Part shown: positions 43,496-55,191 of the stretch, in pieces
Layout of the letters: every line of letters starts with the position of its first letter
Position numbering within the stretch: the first letter of the stretch is position 1
Assembly (NCBI GenBank): GCA_037367355.1
Contig: CM074696.1
Coordinates: 4,278,001-4,342,000, forward strand
Direction: 5' to 3'
DNA from: Neoscytalidium dimidiatum
Taxonomy: Eukaryota; Ascomycota; Dothideomycetes; Botryosphaeriales; Botryosphaeriaceae
Length of the DNA stretch: 64,000 bases
Position numbers and translations under genes: made by a program
Notes under the pieces: model-generated
Database searches by the model: none
Told to the model about the DNA's origin: nothing
The model's input: only the letters and a program-made list of their open reading frames with translations

Positions 43496-46340
43496 TCACT
43501 CCTCCCACATCCTAAACGGCCGCATGCCCTCACCCCCGCACGCCCTCTCGAGCGCCAAAAACGCGAAATGGCCACCGACGACCGGTCTAGCGAAGAAGAA
43601 CGGATTCGAGAACCCGCCGTCGCCCTCGGTCTCGTACAGGTCGGTGAAGGGGCGGTCGGTGACGGTGTCGTTCAGCCAGGTGGCGACGCGGTCGAGGATG
43701 TCGCTGCGCACGGCCTCGCTGGTGACGGCGGCCGCCTCGAACTCCCAGTCCGACTTGGTGTACAGGTGGCGCGAGTCGAGCGGCAGCCCGTACTTCTGCA
43801 TCACGGCCGCGTACCAGCGCGACTGGATCTCGTACACGTGGTGCGGGATGAAGTCCTTGGTGATGGGCTGCCGCGAGCCCGGGAGGTCGTTGTCGTCGTT
43901 GTGGTGGCGGTGCTTCTTCTTGTTGGGGTCTGGGTTGGGGTGGAGGGGTGCTTGAGAGCCGCCCTTCTGGTGAGGGGCAACTGGTTCCTCGTCGGGCTGC
44001 TGGGTGGCAGCGGAGGTGCTGCTGCTGCTTGTATTGGTAATGGTGGGGTGGAAGCAGAGCAGTGCGTCGGCGTAGAGCGAGTAGATCGTCGTCCAGCTGC
44101 CATACCAGTCGTACGCGAGCTTGGCGTGGGTGCCATCGCGGGAGATGGCGAACTCCTGCCACTTCTCGACGTAGACATCGGAGACGTTCTATGGGAGGTT
44201 AGATGCGCCGGATTACCACAGGAACACGTGATGGCTTACCTGGTAGTACTTGAAGTCCGCGTCATTACCCAGCGTAGCAGCGAGCTCGCTCATGGCTTTG
44301 ATGCCGACGATACCCTTTAGCGCAAGGTTGCTGTGCAGAGCAAGCCAGCCCGCGAAGTCATCAGTAGAAACTGTGCACGTTAGTCGATTAACTTATACAC
44401 GCATGATAACAAGCACCCACGTTGGTTGTGCGGTTCCAGACTGAACTCGACGAGGTATCCACTCCATTGCTTCCACAGATTGTAGCTCCTACGAAGCCAC
44501 TTCTGAGCTTGCTTTCCGCCCTTGTTGCTACCGCCCCAAGTGTTGTCAATGTGCTCAATGCCATCGAACTCGCTGGTGGTAAGAGCGAACGGGTTCAGAG
44601 CTTCTTCGTCCCAATAGGTGTTGCCCATAGTGGACCAAATAGACTGGGATGAGGCGCCGCTGCCGTAAGTGAGAGAATTAACAAGGGACAGACCCATGAT
44701 GAGCATGTCTCCACACTCCTCGACGGGCATGTACTCGTCATTGCCGTCAGCATGACCAGTCAAGTTGGGGAAGTGCGCGCCAAGGTCGTGCATAGAGTAG
44801 TCATTGGGGTACTGGCCGCTGTTCATATGCTCGATAAGAGGCTCAAGCAGCCAGGCTCCCCAGCGAGGGTTCGTGTACAGGAAGAAAGGCCAGGCTGGGA
44901 AGATGACGTCCACAGTCTGCGAGTTTCCATTGGAAGAGATCTCCTTCAAGAAAATGAGCGGCTCTTCGGGCGTGCCAGAGAAGCTGGTGGCACCCATGAC
45001 CTGGCGAGCACTAAGAGCGACAATGTCAACATAGTTGTTAGAGCCGGACTCGTAGGCATCAATGGCGAGCTGGGCCGAGTAATTGGCAGCGAGAGCCGCA
45101 GCATTGTGGAAGTCCAGGTAGTGGTAGGTGAGCAGCTGCTCAATGTCACCGAACCAAGACTTCCAAAGAGGACGCATGTACGTCAGGCCCCGTGCGGAGG
45201 CGAACTGGACGACAGGATCCTGAATATGAGCCAAAGTAAATACAACCTTGTCGCTGGAAGGCTCGGAGCTGTTTCCGGAAAGCTTAAAGGATTTGGAGAA
45301 GGCAAAGACCGGCTCCTCGTCCATAATGCTACGGAATTCGTTGTCAACCGCGTTCTCCAGCGTTCCCGTAGCAGAGAAGCGCTGACGAAGGATAGCGGAG
45401 GTACCGCATTCGTGGCGGACGTCCTGATTTGCTGTCAGCACTCTGCCTGTGGATCCGTGTGTTCCGAACATACCGAAGGTGCAGTAAAGTAGAGCGAGCC
45501 CCACTCAGCCTGAGCATTGCCGCCGAAACGGTTCTCAGTGAAAAGCAGCTCCTCCTCCCGAGTCACCTTGAATGTCTTCAAGCGGTGCTTCTCGTCGAGA
45601 GCATTGTGCTCGAAGTCCCACACAATGCGGGCCTCCCGGTGACCGCTAACCCATTGTCCATTGACGTCTATGTATACATCGATGTCGAAGGTACCAGTGA
45701 CATGCACAGATACGTATGAAGCAGGAATGGACTGGCGTAGGGTCGAGGTCGGGGTGATTGGCGACAGGAAGGACAGCACCAGCTCAAGAGGTTCATGATC
45801 GTGGGTCGGTGGAGGGATGGCATAGGTCAGATTGGTGGTAGAGGCATCGTACTTGGCGCCCTTGTAGATGGCACGCGAAACGTTGTACCTGTTGGATCCA
45901 ATTGGTTAGCTGACCACTGAGTGGGAGATGGGGCTGCATTACCCCTCTCCGTGCCCACTCGGATCCAGGGAGTCGTGCGGGCGACCCAGCAACGGGTAGA
46001 CGGTGTGCGTGTGGGGAACGGCGGCCAGCAGCGAGAAGCCGATCTGTTGGGAATCGTCGCGTGGTCAGCGTGCGTGAAGCCCGGGGGGTCTGCATGCGGA
46101 TGGAGAGAACGGGGCATAGCTCCCTCCCAACGCTGATCGGATTCCTGGACCACATACCTCATCGCCGGTCCAGAACATGGGCCATTTGCTCCACGGCTCC
46201 TCCCTGGCATTGTTCAACCAGGTGCTCATATATGGGGTGCGCACCGTGAGTGGCAGCACCGGTGGGGTCAGCGACGAAGCCGTGACGATGCCTGTCAGCA
46301 GCGCCGCGGCTGCAGCATAGGCGGCTGCGGGCGTCCGCAT
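43496..46340 (-). CDS. gtaA: glutaminase A (DUF5127/DUF4965/DUF1793), with a 2-nt frameshift
   Basis: Secreted fungal glutaminase hydrolysing glutamine to glutamate. Six exons: 46340-46158, 46043-45943, 45888-45474, 45423-44421, 44372-44240, 44188-43496. Signal peptide at the start. Conserved stretches include MSTWLNNAREEPWSKWPMFW, LTYMRPLWKSWFGDIEQLL, DVIFPAWPFFLYTNP, HDLGAHFPNLTGHADGNDEY and the C-terminal FSNPFFFARPVVGGHFAF. All splice phases agree except exon 5: around 44335-44345 the plus strand reads GCAGAGAGCAAG where the family frame needs GCAGAGCAAG. The extra dinucleotide breaks LALHSNLALKG and brings a stop a few codons later. Frame, introns and C-terminus are otherwise intact, so this is a recent null allele or a sequence error. 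Total coding length is 2 nt over a multiple of three. Confidence 0.88.
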
Positions 46341-46736
46341 TGCGTCAGGATGGTACCAGCAGGGAACTCGGCGGCTCTGGGCGCAACGGCGGTATATTGG
46401 AGAAGGCTATGATGCAAAAGAAAGACACAAACACGTCTCAGCGGGCTGAGAGGGAGAAGAGGTGGTGAGACTGAGACAGGCCTCCCGCTCGAGCTTTCCC
46501 CGGGCGCAAGCCAGTGTCGAGCTCGTCAGGTGGGCCTCGCAGCTGACAACTCAAAGTGACGTCGCAGGAGCAAGCCAATCGCTGCGCCGTGCCTTGCATT
46601 CTCCGCTTTTTCGAGCAATCCCGGGGCCAAACACCGCTCCACCTCGGCCTTTTCCCCACAACTCCCTAGCGCCTTCGAGAACCGTAGAAGCCGCCGCGAG
46701 AATCCTCATTCCCGCTGAACTTTATCCCGACTTCCC
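46341..46736. other. intergenic, gtaA promoter region
   Basis: About 400 bp between the gtaA start and the end of the next minus-strand gene. No ORF or named site. Confidence 0.5.
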
Positions 46737-48134
46737 TCACGCATCTCCGCGTCGCAGTGCGCGCTTCAGCGCCTCCTTGAGCCTGCCTGTGGGTGACTTG
46801 CGTCCGCGCCGACTCGCACCCGGTGCGGGCGAGTCGAACTCCCTGTAGATACTTCGGTCGGGGCTGGGCTCGCGTTTGAGCCAGTCCTGTCCGGCCAGGG
46901 ACCCAACCAGCGCCGGATCCGCCACTGAACCTTTCGTCGGACTGTCCGGAATCACCAGTGGGACCACTGCCGAGTTCCCCATCGCGATCCTCGAGCCCTT
47001 CGAAGGGCTCCACGGTGAAGACTTTGTAGAAGTCAGCTTCGGCAGCGTTGCTGATGGTGGGCTCGATGTATGCGGAGATCCGGCAAAGAAGTCGTCACTC
47101 CTGAGAAAAGCAGCGGCATCTCCGCCAAAAGTCGAGGGGCTGATAACGTCAGCCTCCGGTTCACCATACTCTGGTGAAACGGCCATAATGAGCCTCTCCT
47201 GCGCTACCGGCTGTGGAGATTCAGGGCCCATAGTTGCGTCCCGCTCGATATCTATCATAGGTCCCTTCGCGCCGTTCCCTTTGAGGAATGAGAGATCTAG
47301 ATCGTCGAAACCGTTGCCACTATCCACAACGGGCTCTTCTTCGCTGTCTTCATTGGATGGCGGCGTCCTCACGATAACTCCCAGGGTCTCGAGCTGTTCT
47401 ACAACCGGTTAGCCAGGCACCATTTCTACACTATTGCGGCCAAACGTACCGACAGTGCGGTAGTAATACCGGAACCTTGCATACGGCGCCTTCAAGCTGT
47501 CGATGAGCGAGAAACTGTAGAAGCGCTTTGGGTTCTGCTTCTTGAGGCATCCAGCGTTGACAAGACTATCACCGCTCTCAGCTCGCGGTCATTTCTCTCG
47601 GTTCGGGTAATAAACTTACTCAATTCCGCCTGCACCCTCCCTCCCCACGTCCGTCTCCATCAATTCCGGCGTCTCCCTCTGAATTCTCTTCCGCGCACTT
47701 GCCCTCATGACCCTTACTTCCAGAAACCTGCTCTCATGGTCTGATTGCCTATCCACCTTCCCCTCCTCCTTGTCCGTGCTAAAAGCAAATGCCCTCTTCT
47801 CCACACCACCTTTCCAATCATGATTCTCAAACAGCCCGAACATGGTTTTGCCCTTCCAATTCTCCTCCGCGCCCACACTCCAGCTCACGACATGTCTGCC
47901 CTCCATGAACAGTTTAAAGAGGAAGTATTTCGTGTCCGGCGGGACGGGCGGCTTGACGTGGTACGCGATCCAGAAGGAGAGGCCGGGCGACGAGAGCACG
48001 TACGTAGCTGCCACGGAAGCGGAATTGACTTCGACCGGGACAGGCAGATGCGGCGGCGGCAAGAATTCCAACATTGGCACCGTCTCGTGCGCAGACGAGC
48101 GCAGCGATAGCGTGATGTTTTTACACGTCGGCAT
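46737..48134 (-). CDS. conserved fungal protein of unknown function
   Basis: Three exons (48134-47620, 47565-47450, 47398-46737; introns 54 and 51 bp) join in phase to 430 residues. The N-terminal 210 residues look like a folded beta-rich domain: KNITLSLRSSAHETVPMLEF, LSFWIAYHVKPPVPPDTKYFLF, GRHVVSWSVGAEENWKGK, then LEVRVMRASARKRI and KRFYSFSLIDSLKAPYARFRYYYRT. The rest is disordered, acidic then Ser/Pro-rich, with a basic C-terminus (RRGRKSPTGRLKEALKRALRR) that could be a nuclear localisation signal. It reads like a conserved Pezizomycotina family; I do not know its function. Confidence 0.7.
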
Positions 48135-48740
48135 CGTGGCGATTTCTGGGGCGATGTGACGTGAGGTGACCGATGGCCGTGATGCAAGCGGTTGCGGTGG
48201 TGAGCGTTGTGCTCTGGTGTGGTGTGCACGCCCCGATAAGTAACAATGACGTATCTGGTCTCGCTTAGGGTTTGCGTGTGTCGTCGGTCTTCGGGCTCAC
48301 AGCGCGTTCAGGCCCACGAGCATCGGCCAGGTTCACTGGCATGCTCAACACCCAAGAGCAAACACGCGCATGTCTTCTTACATTGGGCTTTCGTTTCTTC
48401 AAAGTCACATTCACCATCGAATTAGACGAGAAAGGAAATTATCGTTGCTCCTTCTGCTCCACTTTACTCAGAGTACGTTAATTATAGTTTCTGATTCCTC
48501 ATCAGTGTTGAACTTGGCTTCCCTTTCTGTATACTTATGTAGTCTGTTCCAGGAAGAAACATCACATATCATTCTACCAAGCCAATTAGAGAATATTATA
48601 ACGACATTATGAATACTGGTACCTCAATGACTGTCTTAGCATCTTGCGGTTCACATTTTGAATTTGTGATAGCAAACAACGTATCGCTACGTTACTAAGT
48701 GCCAATGTTGAGTTGTTCGCTCTATCTACACTTACTTTGC
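48135..48740. other. intergenic, no supported gene
   Basis: Low-GC 600 bp upstream of the conserved protein and downstream of the photolyase. Nothing recognised. Confidence 0.5.
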
Positions 48741-51041
48741 TTATTTCTTCCTCGATTTCTTCACAACACCGTCAAGTGTGCCCTGTCCTCCGCGGCTACT
48801 TTGCCGCTTGTGCCCAGCGGCGGTCTTCTTGCCACCCTTCGCCTTCTTCCCTTTCCCTTTCTTCTCGTCTCCATCCGCGTCTTCGAATGGTCCCTCTCCT
48901 TCATCTTCTACAAAGCCTCCGCTCTCCCCCTTTGTTGCCCCTTCTGCATTATCATCAAACAGATCCTTCCAAGTTCCATCTAGCACCTTCGGATCGCTTC
49001 CATGTAGCCCAATATCATATGCCTTCTTCATGGCATCGATGCAGATCTTCCTCCGCTCGTTGAAGTCAAACATCGGCTTGGGATAACTCTTCATCCCCTT
49101 TGCCACCTTCCCACCCTCCTCCCCCGTCTCCTCGTACGCTTTAATAACACATCCCCACTTTTTCTGGTCCGCAATAGGCGCCTTCCAGGGCTCATAGATG
49201 TACTTCCTATCAAACTCCTTCAACTCCGGCACCCACCTCCTCACAAAGTTCCCTTCCTTGTCCCACTTCTGTGGAAAAGCGATGGGGCTATAGCACCGGT
49301 AAAACTGCGCGAAGAACGCCGTGCAAGACAGCCACATCCAATTACCAGCATTGCACGCGACCTCGTGATCAATCAGGAGCTCCTCGAACACCTCCGCGCC
49401 GCGCTCCCAGTGCACGTAGCAGCCTCCACGGGTCAGAAAGCAGGCGACGGCGTGACGGCCGAGATGCTCGATCCAGCCCGTCTCACGAAGCTGGCGCATC
49501 AGCGCGTCGATCCACGGGAAACCGGTCGTGCCAGCCTTCCAGCGCTGGAACCACTCCTCCGCGACCGGCGAGTCGATTTCGTAGTGCGGGTCGGCGCCGT
49601 GGACGACGAGGTGGGTGTCCGGGTCAATCTTGGAAGGGAGGTGCCATGGTATGAAGCGGCATTGTGGGTTGTTGTGGGCTTGAGCGAAGGCGTGGCCGAG
49701 GGGTGCTTGAGCGGCAAAGTACATCTCCTGTTCAGTCATTCATCAGTCCGTGATGCCATCAGCCAACACCGCCGTGCCAAATCCATCTTCAACACCTTCG
49801 CCCATCCATCTCAATCGAGCAACTTCTAGGGAAGACATGCTCCTCCCACTCACCCTAAACAGCAGTTGCCCCTCCAGATTTACTGGCGGCTCGCTCTTCT
49901 TCCCTTTCCCCTTCCACCCCTCCACCACGTCCTTCACCCCCCACCAAAACTCCCGCACGCCCAAGCTCCCAAAATGCAAATGCGGACTCAACACCGTCGT
50001 AGCCGGCGGATCCCACTCCGTCGGCGCCTTCGCCGGCTTCTCGAACGTCGCGACGTACTCCTCATCCTTCAACACCTTCCGCAACGCCTCGAGCGCCCTG
50101 GTCTCCCCGCCCCTGATCCACGTCGTCGCCGCATCCGCCGCAAGCCCCAGCTCCTCCATCTCGGGGACGCCGAAATCGCCCTTCGGCCCCGCGATCCCAG
50201 CCGCGTACGTCTTCTCCTCGCCCTCCTCCCTCGCCGGCGCGTTCAGATCCGGCGCGGGGCCCGGCACGTCCTGCGCGAACCCCACCGGCGTCTCCCCCAT
50301 GTCCGGCAACGACGGGGGCGCCGCCAGCGGCCGCGGCACCGCCAGCCCGCGCGCGGCGCCCAGCGCCTGCGCCATCGACATGACCGGCCGCCCGCCGTTC
50401 CGCTCCGCCAGCGCGTCCGGGTCGAACAGCGTGCGCCCGACCCGCGTCACGACCTCGACGCCCGCGGCCGCCGCGATCGCCCGGACCGCGGCGTCGCGCT
50501 CGCGCGCGTACGCGTCCGTGTCGCTCTCGAAGACCAGGTGCGTGACCGCCCAGGCCGCGAGCAGCTTCGGGAAGAGCGTCTGCGGCGCCTCGCGCAGGAC
50601 GAGCAGGCGGTTGCGCGGGTTGGTCGCGGCGATGCGGGCCGAGAGGTCGCGCTGGGCGTCGAGGAGGAATTGCCACCGGTTGGGGCCGACGCTGTGGCGA
50701 GCGGAGAATGCATAGGTCAGTATCTTGGGATGTTGTTTTTGTAGGATTTTATAAGTATGTTCATTGGGGAGATGGAGTTTATGGTAGAGGAAGAGTGGGC
50801 GCGGAGAGTTGGGGGCAGAATTGATTACCGAGCACGATACACGTAGTGGCTGTCCCACGTCCATATCTGCCAGAGACATTCGGGTTTGAGGTCGAGGGCG
50901 GCGTGCAGAGCCGGGGAGTCGTGGAGGCGCAGATCGGTGCGGTGCCAGCTATAACGGGCGACCTGTTAGCATGCGTGATCAACCGTGCGGCATTCAGTAA
51001 TTGATTTACTATATCACTCTGGCAGCCGTCGACTTCGCCAT
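48741..51041 (-). CDS. (6-4) photolyase / cryptochrome-family flavoprotein
   Basis: Four exons (51041-51010, 50948-50829, 50691-49854, 49727-48741) join in phase to 658 residues. The N-terminal photolyase domain starts ARVIYWHRTDLRLHDSPAL. The FAD-binding domain shows TTVLSPHLHFGSLGVREFWW, GTTGFPWIDALMRQLRETGW, HLGRHAVACFLTRG (the two His typical of the (6-4) active site), WERGAEVFEELLIDHE and CNAGNWMWLSCTAFF, the flavin/Trp-triad region of the (6-4)/animal-type cryptochrome clade. The enzyme repairs UV (6-4) photoproducts with blue light, and may also act as a photoreceptor. Residues about 580-658 are an acidic then Lys/Gly-rich tail (KKGKGKKAKGGKK), a likely nuclear signal. The loop of about residues 170-250 is Pro/Ala-rich. 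Confidence 0.9.
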
Positions 51042-51608
51042 CGTCGCTTCAGAGGTCCAATGAGGGGGATTTCACAAGATGTACGCAGGTACAGACACCG
51101 CACTGGGGATTGCGCGAGACAAAAGAGAGGTCCTATTGCCCCGTGCGCCGTGCGCGGTACGGGACGAACAATGGTGCATGGCTCGCATTCTGGACGTGAT
51201 GACGGCATTCCAGATGCAGATCAGAGGCCTGATTCGTGGATCGGAAATCGTCTAAGATCTCGCATATCCGCGCCCATGTAGCCAAGAGAATAGCGCAATG
51301 AGATGGTTCAGGCCTTGCCCTCTTGCGGAAGTAGTGCTTGCATCTACAGTGCCAGGCACCGCTGTTGCGGTGGGCTGATAGTTCTCTGCTCACTAAATTC
51401 GTGCTTCGCGATGGAGGAATTAGCAAGGCCGCAGACTCGACATCAAGCACTACCTGTTGATGCTGGCGTACGCTTGGTGCCAATATTTTCAATTTCTTTT
51501 TGGTGAATTTCCCCTGCACAACGGAGAGACCGTTCTTGCTCTGAGTGTTCCTCTGAACGCTATCCAAAATGAAACGGCCCAAACGCCCGGTAATGCTGCA
51601 TGCCTCAA
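51042..51608. other. intergenic, photolyase promoter region
   Basis: About 570 bp from the photolyase start to the end of the next minus-strand gene. No ORF supported. Confidence 0.5.
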
Positions 51609-52797
51609 TCAATCGTTCCACGATTCATCGAGCTCGTCAATCAATCGGTTCTCATCATCCGAGTCACGACCACGCCCCCGGTTCCTCTCGCCGCTCAGCG
51701 ACACGCGGCTGTAGCCACGGCGGCTGGGCAGGAAGCGGGCGCAGGACGACGTAAGGATGATAAATACGTCCTAGAGAATATCAGCCCATGGGACTTACAG
51801 TCCGATCAACCGACGCGCGCGACGGCCACTCACGGTAAAGAAGCGCCAGATGCTCTCCCAGAACGAAAAGTTCGGGATCTGGCGCCAGCCTCGCTGATGC
51901 ATGACGGTGCGCTGGTAGACGCAGCCGCCGACAAAATAGACGAGGAATGCGATCAGCACGATGACTCCAAATACTCCGCCTGGCCCCAACTGCTGCGTCT
52001 CCTTCTCAATGCCTCCGCACGCAGCTTTGCTTCGGGCCTCAAAGAAATATGTGCACTCGTCCGGACTGGCCGCGACGAAGGCCACCGTCGCCTCATCGGG
52101 CGGCGATAGCGAATCTGTCTCACAGAGCAGCGAAATGATTGTCGACTTGCGGCGCTTGCTGCTCTTCCCCTTCTTGGGCTTGTCCTCGTCATCGTCATCG
52201 TCATCATGTCCCTTCTTCTTTGAGGCGAAAGAATCGTGGGTGTTCAGGTCTCTCCGATAATAGTCGGAGTCTTCACCGCAGGGCGAACCGCCGGTATAGT
52301 TAAGAATAAGCTTCCTGCCACGGAAGACCAGTTCCGAGTTCTGCTGCCTGGGGACACGCACAGGTGTCAGTACAACATGTTGGAATGTAGCCAGCTCGCA
52401 TCCCGAGTGCGCCGCTGGCATTGAAGAGTGGAACGACTCACCCGATGGAGTATGTCTTGCCGTGCTGCGTGTAGAAGGCGCTGACGTTCTTCGCGCTCCG
52501 GCTGTCCAGGCCGACGACCCCGTCGAGCTCCTCCACGACGGGGCTGCAGAAGTTGAGGGTGAAGTTGGCCGGGTAGTCGTAGCCCTTGGCGTGCCAGCTC
52601 TCGACGGGATGAGACTTGCCATCCTTGCCCTTCTTAGTGGTGTCGGGCTGAACCGAGATGGGGTTTAGGTCGAAGAAACGGTCGCTGGGCGACTTGATCG
52701 TGCACGGCTTCGCCTTCTTTTCCTTCTTGTCGTCGGACGCGTGGCCCAGCGCGGACCAGAAGACGGCGACCAGCGCGCAGGCGTGTGCGAGCTTCAT
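51609..52797 (-). CDS. MRL1: cation-dependent mannose-6-phosphate receptor-like protein (Mrl1/Atg27 type)
   Basis: Three exons (52797-52442, 52347-51834, 51770-51609) join in phase to 343 residues. Signal peptide (ACALVAVFWSALGHAS), a lumenal MRH-type domain with paired Cys (PCTIKSPSDRFFDLNPI, NFTLNFCSPVV, GSPCGED, ISLLCETDS, CTYFFEARSKAACGG), and one transmembrane helix (GVFGVIVLIAFLVYFVGGC). The cytosolic tail is VYQRTVMHQRGWRQIPNFS, a hallmark of fungal receptor-like sorting proteins, ending in acidic DDENRLIDELDESWND. An Asp/Lys-rich insert (HDDDDDDEDKPKKGKSSKRR) sits in the lumenal part. Expected role: Golgi-endosome/vacuole sorting; the distinction from Atg27 is by tail motif only. Confidence 0.8.
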
Positions 52798-53237
52798 GGT
52801 CGTCGAAGGGGGTGTGCAGATGTTGGGAGGAGCTCTGAGGCGGGCTGCTGGCTGCTGATTGTGCCTTACGTAGGCCTCACAGCTGTGTCACAGCTGGCCC
52901 TTGACTCGCGCGCCGCAGCCGACGCCGATATCAGCGCAGGGTGCCGCAGGCAGGGACCGCGGCCGCCGGGTTGGCTGCGAGTGGACCCCACGCGTCGGAG
53001 CGCCGCGCCGCCGAGGATTCACGCGTTAGTGCGGAGCAGGCCAGGGCCACAGCCAGCGCCCAGGGTTGCAGCTAAGCTCAGCCCGGCGCGTCCATTATGA
53101 CACGACTTTGAGGCTCCGTCTTCCGCGTTCCGGCCTGCCATCACCGCCTTAAGAACCTCCTTGTGTCCCAATGCCACACTAGCAATAAGTCAGCGCCATC
53201 ACCTGCCTCTCCTCTCGTCTCCATACCCCTGCCCGCT
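52798..53237. promoter_or_regulatory. divergent promoter, MRL1-like / ERG24
   Basis: 440 bp between divergent starts. GC-rich centre; no sterol-regulatory motif I can assign with confidence. Confidence 0.5.
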
Positions 53238-54797
53238 ATGAGCCAGCTTAAGGAGAGAAAGCCCAAAGGCCAGCAAGTTGCTGCGCCGTCGGGCTCCCTC
53301 GAGGAAAAGCACCCAATGGAGTTTGGTGGACCGTAAGTATTTATTTCTCTTCGATGGTCGTACATACGCTGAATAATTCAATCAGACTCGGAGCTTTCGG
53401 GGTCTCATTTGGCCTGCCCATCCTCGTCTTCATCTTCGCTTTCTTCATCAACGAAACCTCCGGATGTCCCCCGCCCTCTGTTCTACAACCTAAGACGTTT
53501 TCGCTTGAGAAGTTGAAGTTGGAGGTTGGCTGGAAAGGATTTTCGAACCTCGTCAATCTTCCTGCCTTCGCCGCTACGGTTGCATACTATGTGTGGAGTC
53601 TGTTTCTGAACCGTGTTCTGCCCGCTACCGAGGTGGAGGGCATTCAACTGCGGTCTGGTGGAAGGTTGAAGTACCGCTTCAATGGTACCTTTAAGACACC
53701 CCGCAGACTGTTCAATTGGCTGATTTGACTCGCGATTAGCCTTTTCATCCGCCCTCGTGACCCTTGGTCTCCTTGCCGTTGGCACCTTCGTCTACGGCGC
53801 CAAATTCCCTGTCTGGACATTCATCTGGGACAATTACGTCCAGATTCTGGCGTCCAACACCATCATCTCGTACGCCTTGGCTGTATTCGTCTACGTGCGT
53901 AGTTTCAGTGTGAAACCCGGGAACAAGGAGAACCGCGAACTAGCTGCAGGAGGCCACAGTGGGAACATCCTGTACGACTGGTTCATTGGACGCGAACTCA
54001 ACCCGCGCGTGAATCTCCCCTTCTTCGGCGAGATTGACATTAAAAGCTTCATGGAGCTACGTCCTGGCATGCTTGGGTGGATCATCCTCGATCTGGCCTT
54101 TGTTGCTCACCAGTACAACAACTACGGAAAGGTCACAGCTAGCATCCTCATCGTAACCTTCGTCCAAGGCTTCTACGTCCTCGACGCACTTTACATGGAA
54201 CCCGCTATCCTGACTACCATGGACATCATTATGGATGGCTTCGGCTTCATGCTGTCTTTCGGTGATCTCGTTTGGGTACCTTTCACCTTCTCCCTTCAGG
54301 CCCGCTATCTCTCCATCGATCCGAAAGTCCTCACATGGCCCGAGATTGCCGCCATTTTTGCGGTCCAGGCTTTCGGATACTTCATCTTCCGTAGTTCCAA
54401 CAACGAGAAGAACCGCTTCCGTACCAACCCCAACCACCCCAAGGTCAAGCATCTGAAATACATGGAGACCAGCGCTGGAAGCAAGCTCCTGATTTCCGGC
54501 TGGTGGGGTACTGCCCGGCACATCAACTACCTCGGCGACTGGCTCATGTCCTGGGCCTACTGCCTGCCCACTGGTATTTCTGGCTATGTCGTGGTCAACC
54601 ATTCCAACCTTGAGGTCGTTCCCGGGGAGGCTCGCGGTTGGGGAATGTTGATTACGTATTTCTACATGATATACTTCGGCGTTCTTCTCATCCACCGCGA
54701 GGGCAGAGATGAAGAGAAGTGCAAGAAGAAGTACGGCAAGGACTGGGATGCGTACTGCAAGAAGGTGCCCTATCGCATCGTGCCGTACATTTACTGA
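53238..54797 (+). CDS. ERG24: delta(14)-sterol reductase
   Basis: NADPH-dependent reduction of the C14=C15 bond in ergosterol synthesis, in the ER membrane. Three exons (53238-53332, 53386-53684, 53740-54797; introns 53 and 55 bp) give 483 residues with 8-10 transmembrane helices. Diagnostic stretches are NILYDWFIGRELNPRV, FGEIDIKSFMELRPGMLGW, MDGFGFMLSFGDLVWVPF, SGWWGTARHINYLGDW and the C-terminal HREGRDEEKCKKKYGKDW followed by VPYRIVPYIY, the family ending. The start ATG lies in MSQLKERKPKGQQ with a short cytosolic N-terminus. Complete and unbroken. Target of morpholine-type inhibitors in fungi generally. Confidence 0.95.
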
Positions 54798-55191
54798 ACG
54801 GACGGATGCTTGGATAACAGAAGCACGGGCATGCTCATGCATAGTCTGAGAGATAGCGTCATAATTGAAAGTAAAATAACATAATAATATTTCTGGCTTG
54901 CCTTACCCAAGTCTCGGCCGGCTTTCTTTTACTTCCCCAGTTGTCTCAAGAAATGGTACTCGCCTGGCAATATGTTGAATTTGTACCGGCCTCATGTCCA
55001 TGCTTTCTTTCAATGAACCGCGACTCTTCTTAATCTTACCATGTGTAGACAGTTTAAGTAGTCATTTAGACATGAACGTACAGGCATAGTCTCGGATTTC
55101 ACACATAGACAACTTCTTCAATCCGCGTACGAATCTACGATTCTACTTCTGCCATCGGGATGCTCTGACATACAGGCGTAGCAGATGGGTT
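54798..55191. other. convergent 3' spacer
   Basis: A/T-rich 3' region of ERG24, with possible polyadenylation signals near 54870-54890 (AATAACATAATAAT). No gene. Confidence 0.5.

Noticed and set aside
50062..50744. Long frames opposite and beside the photolyase exon
   Set aside because: Shadows of a high-GC exon; the photolyase frame is fixed by conserved motifs.
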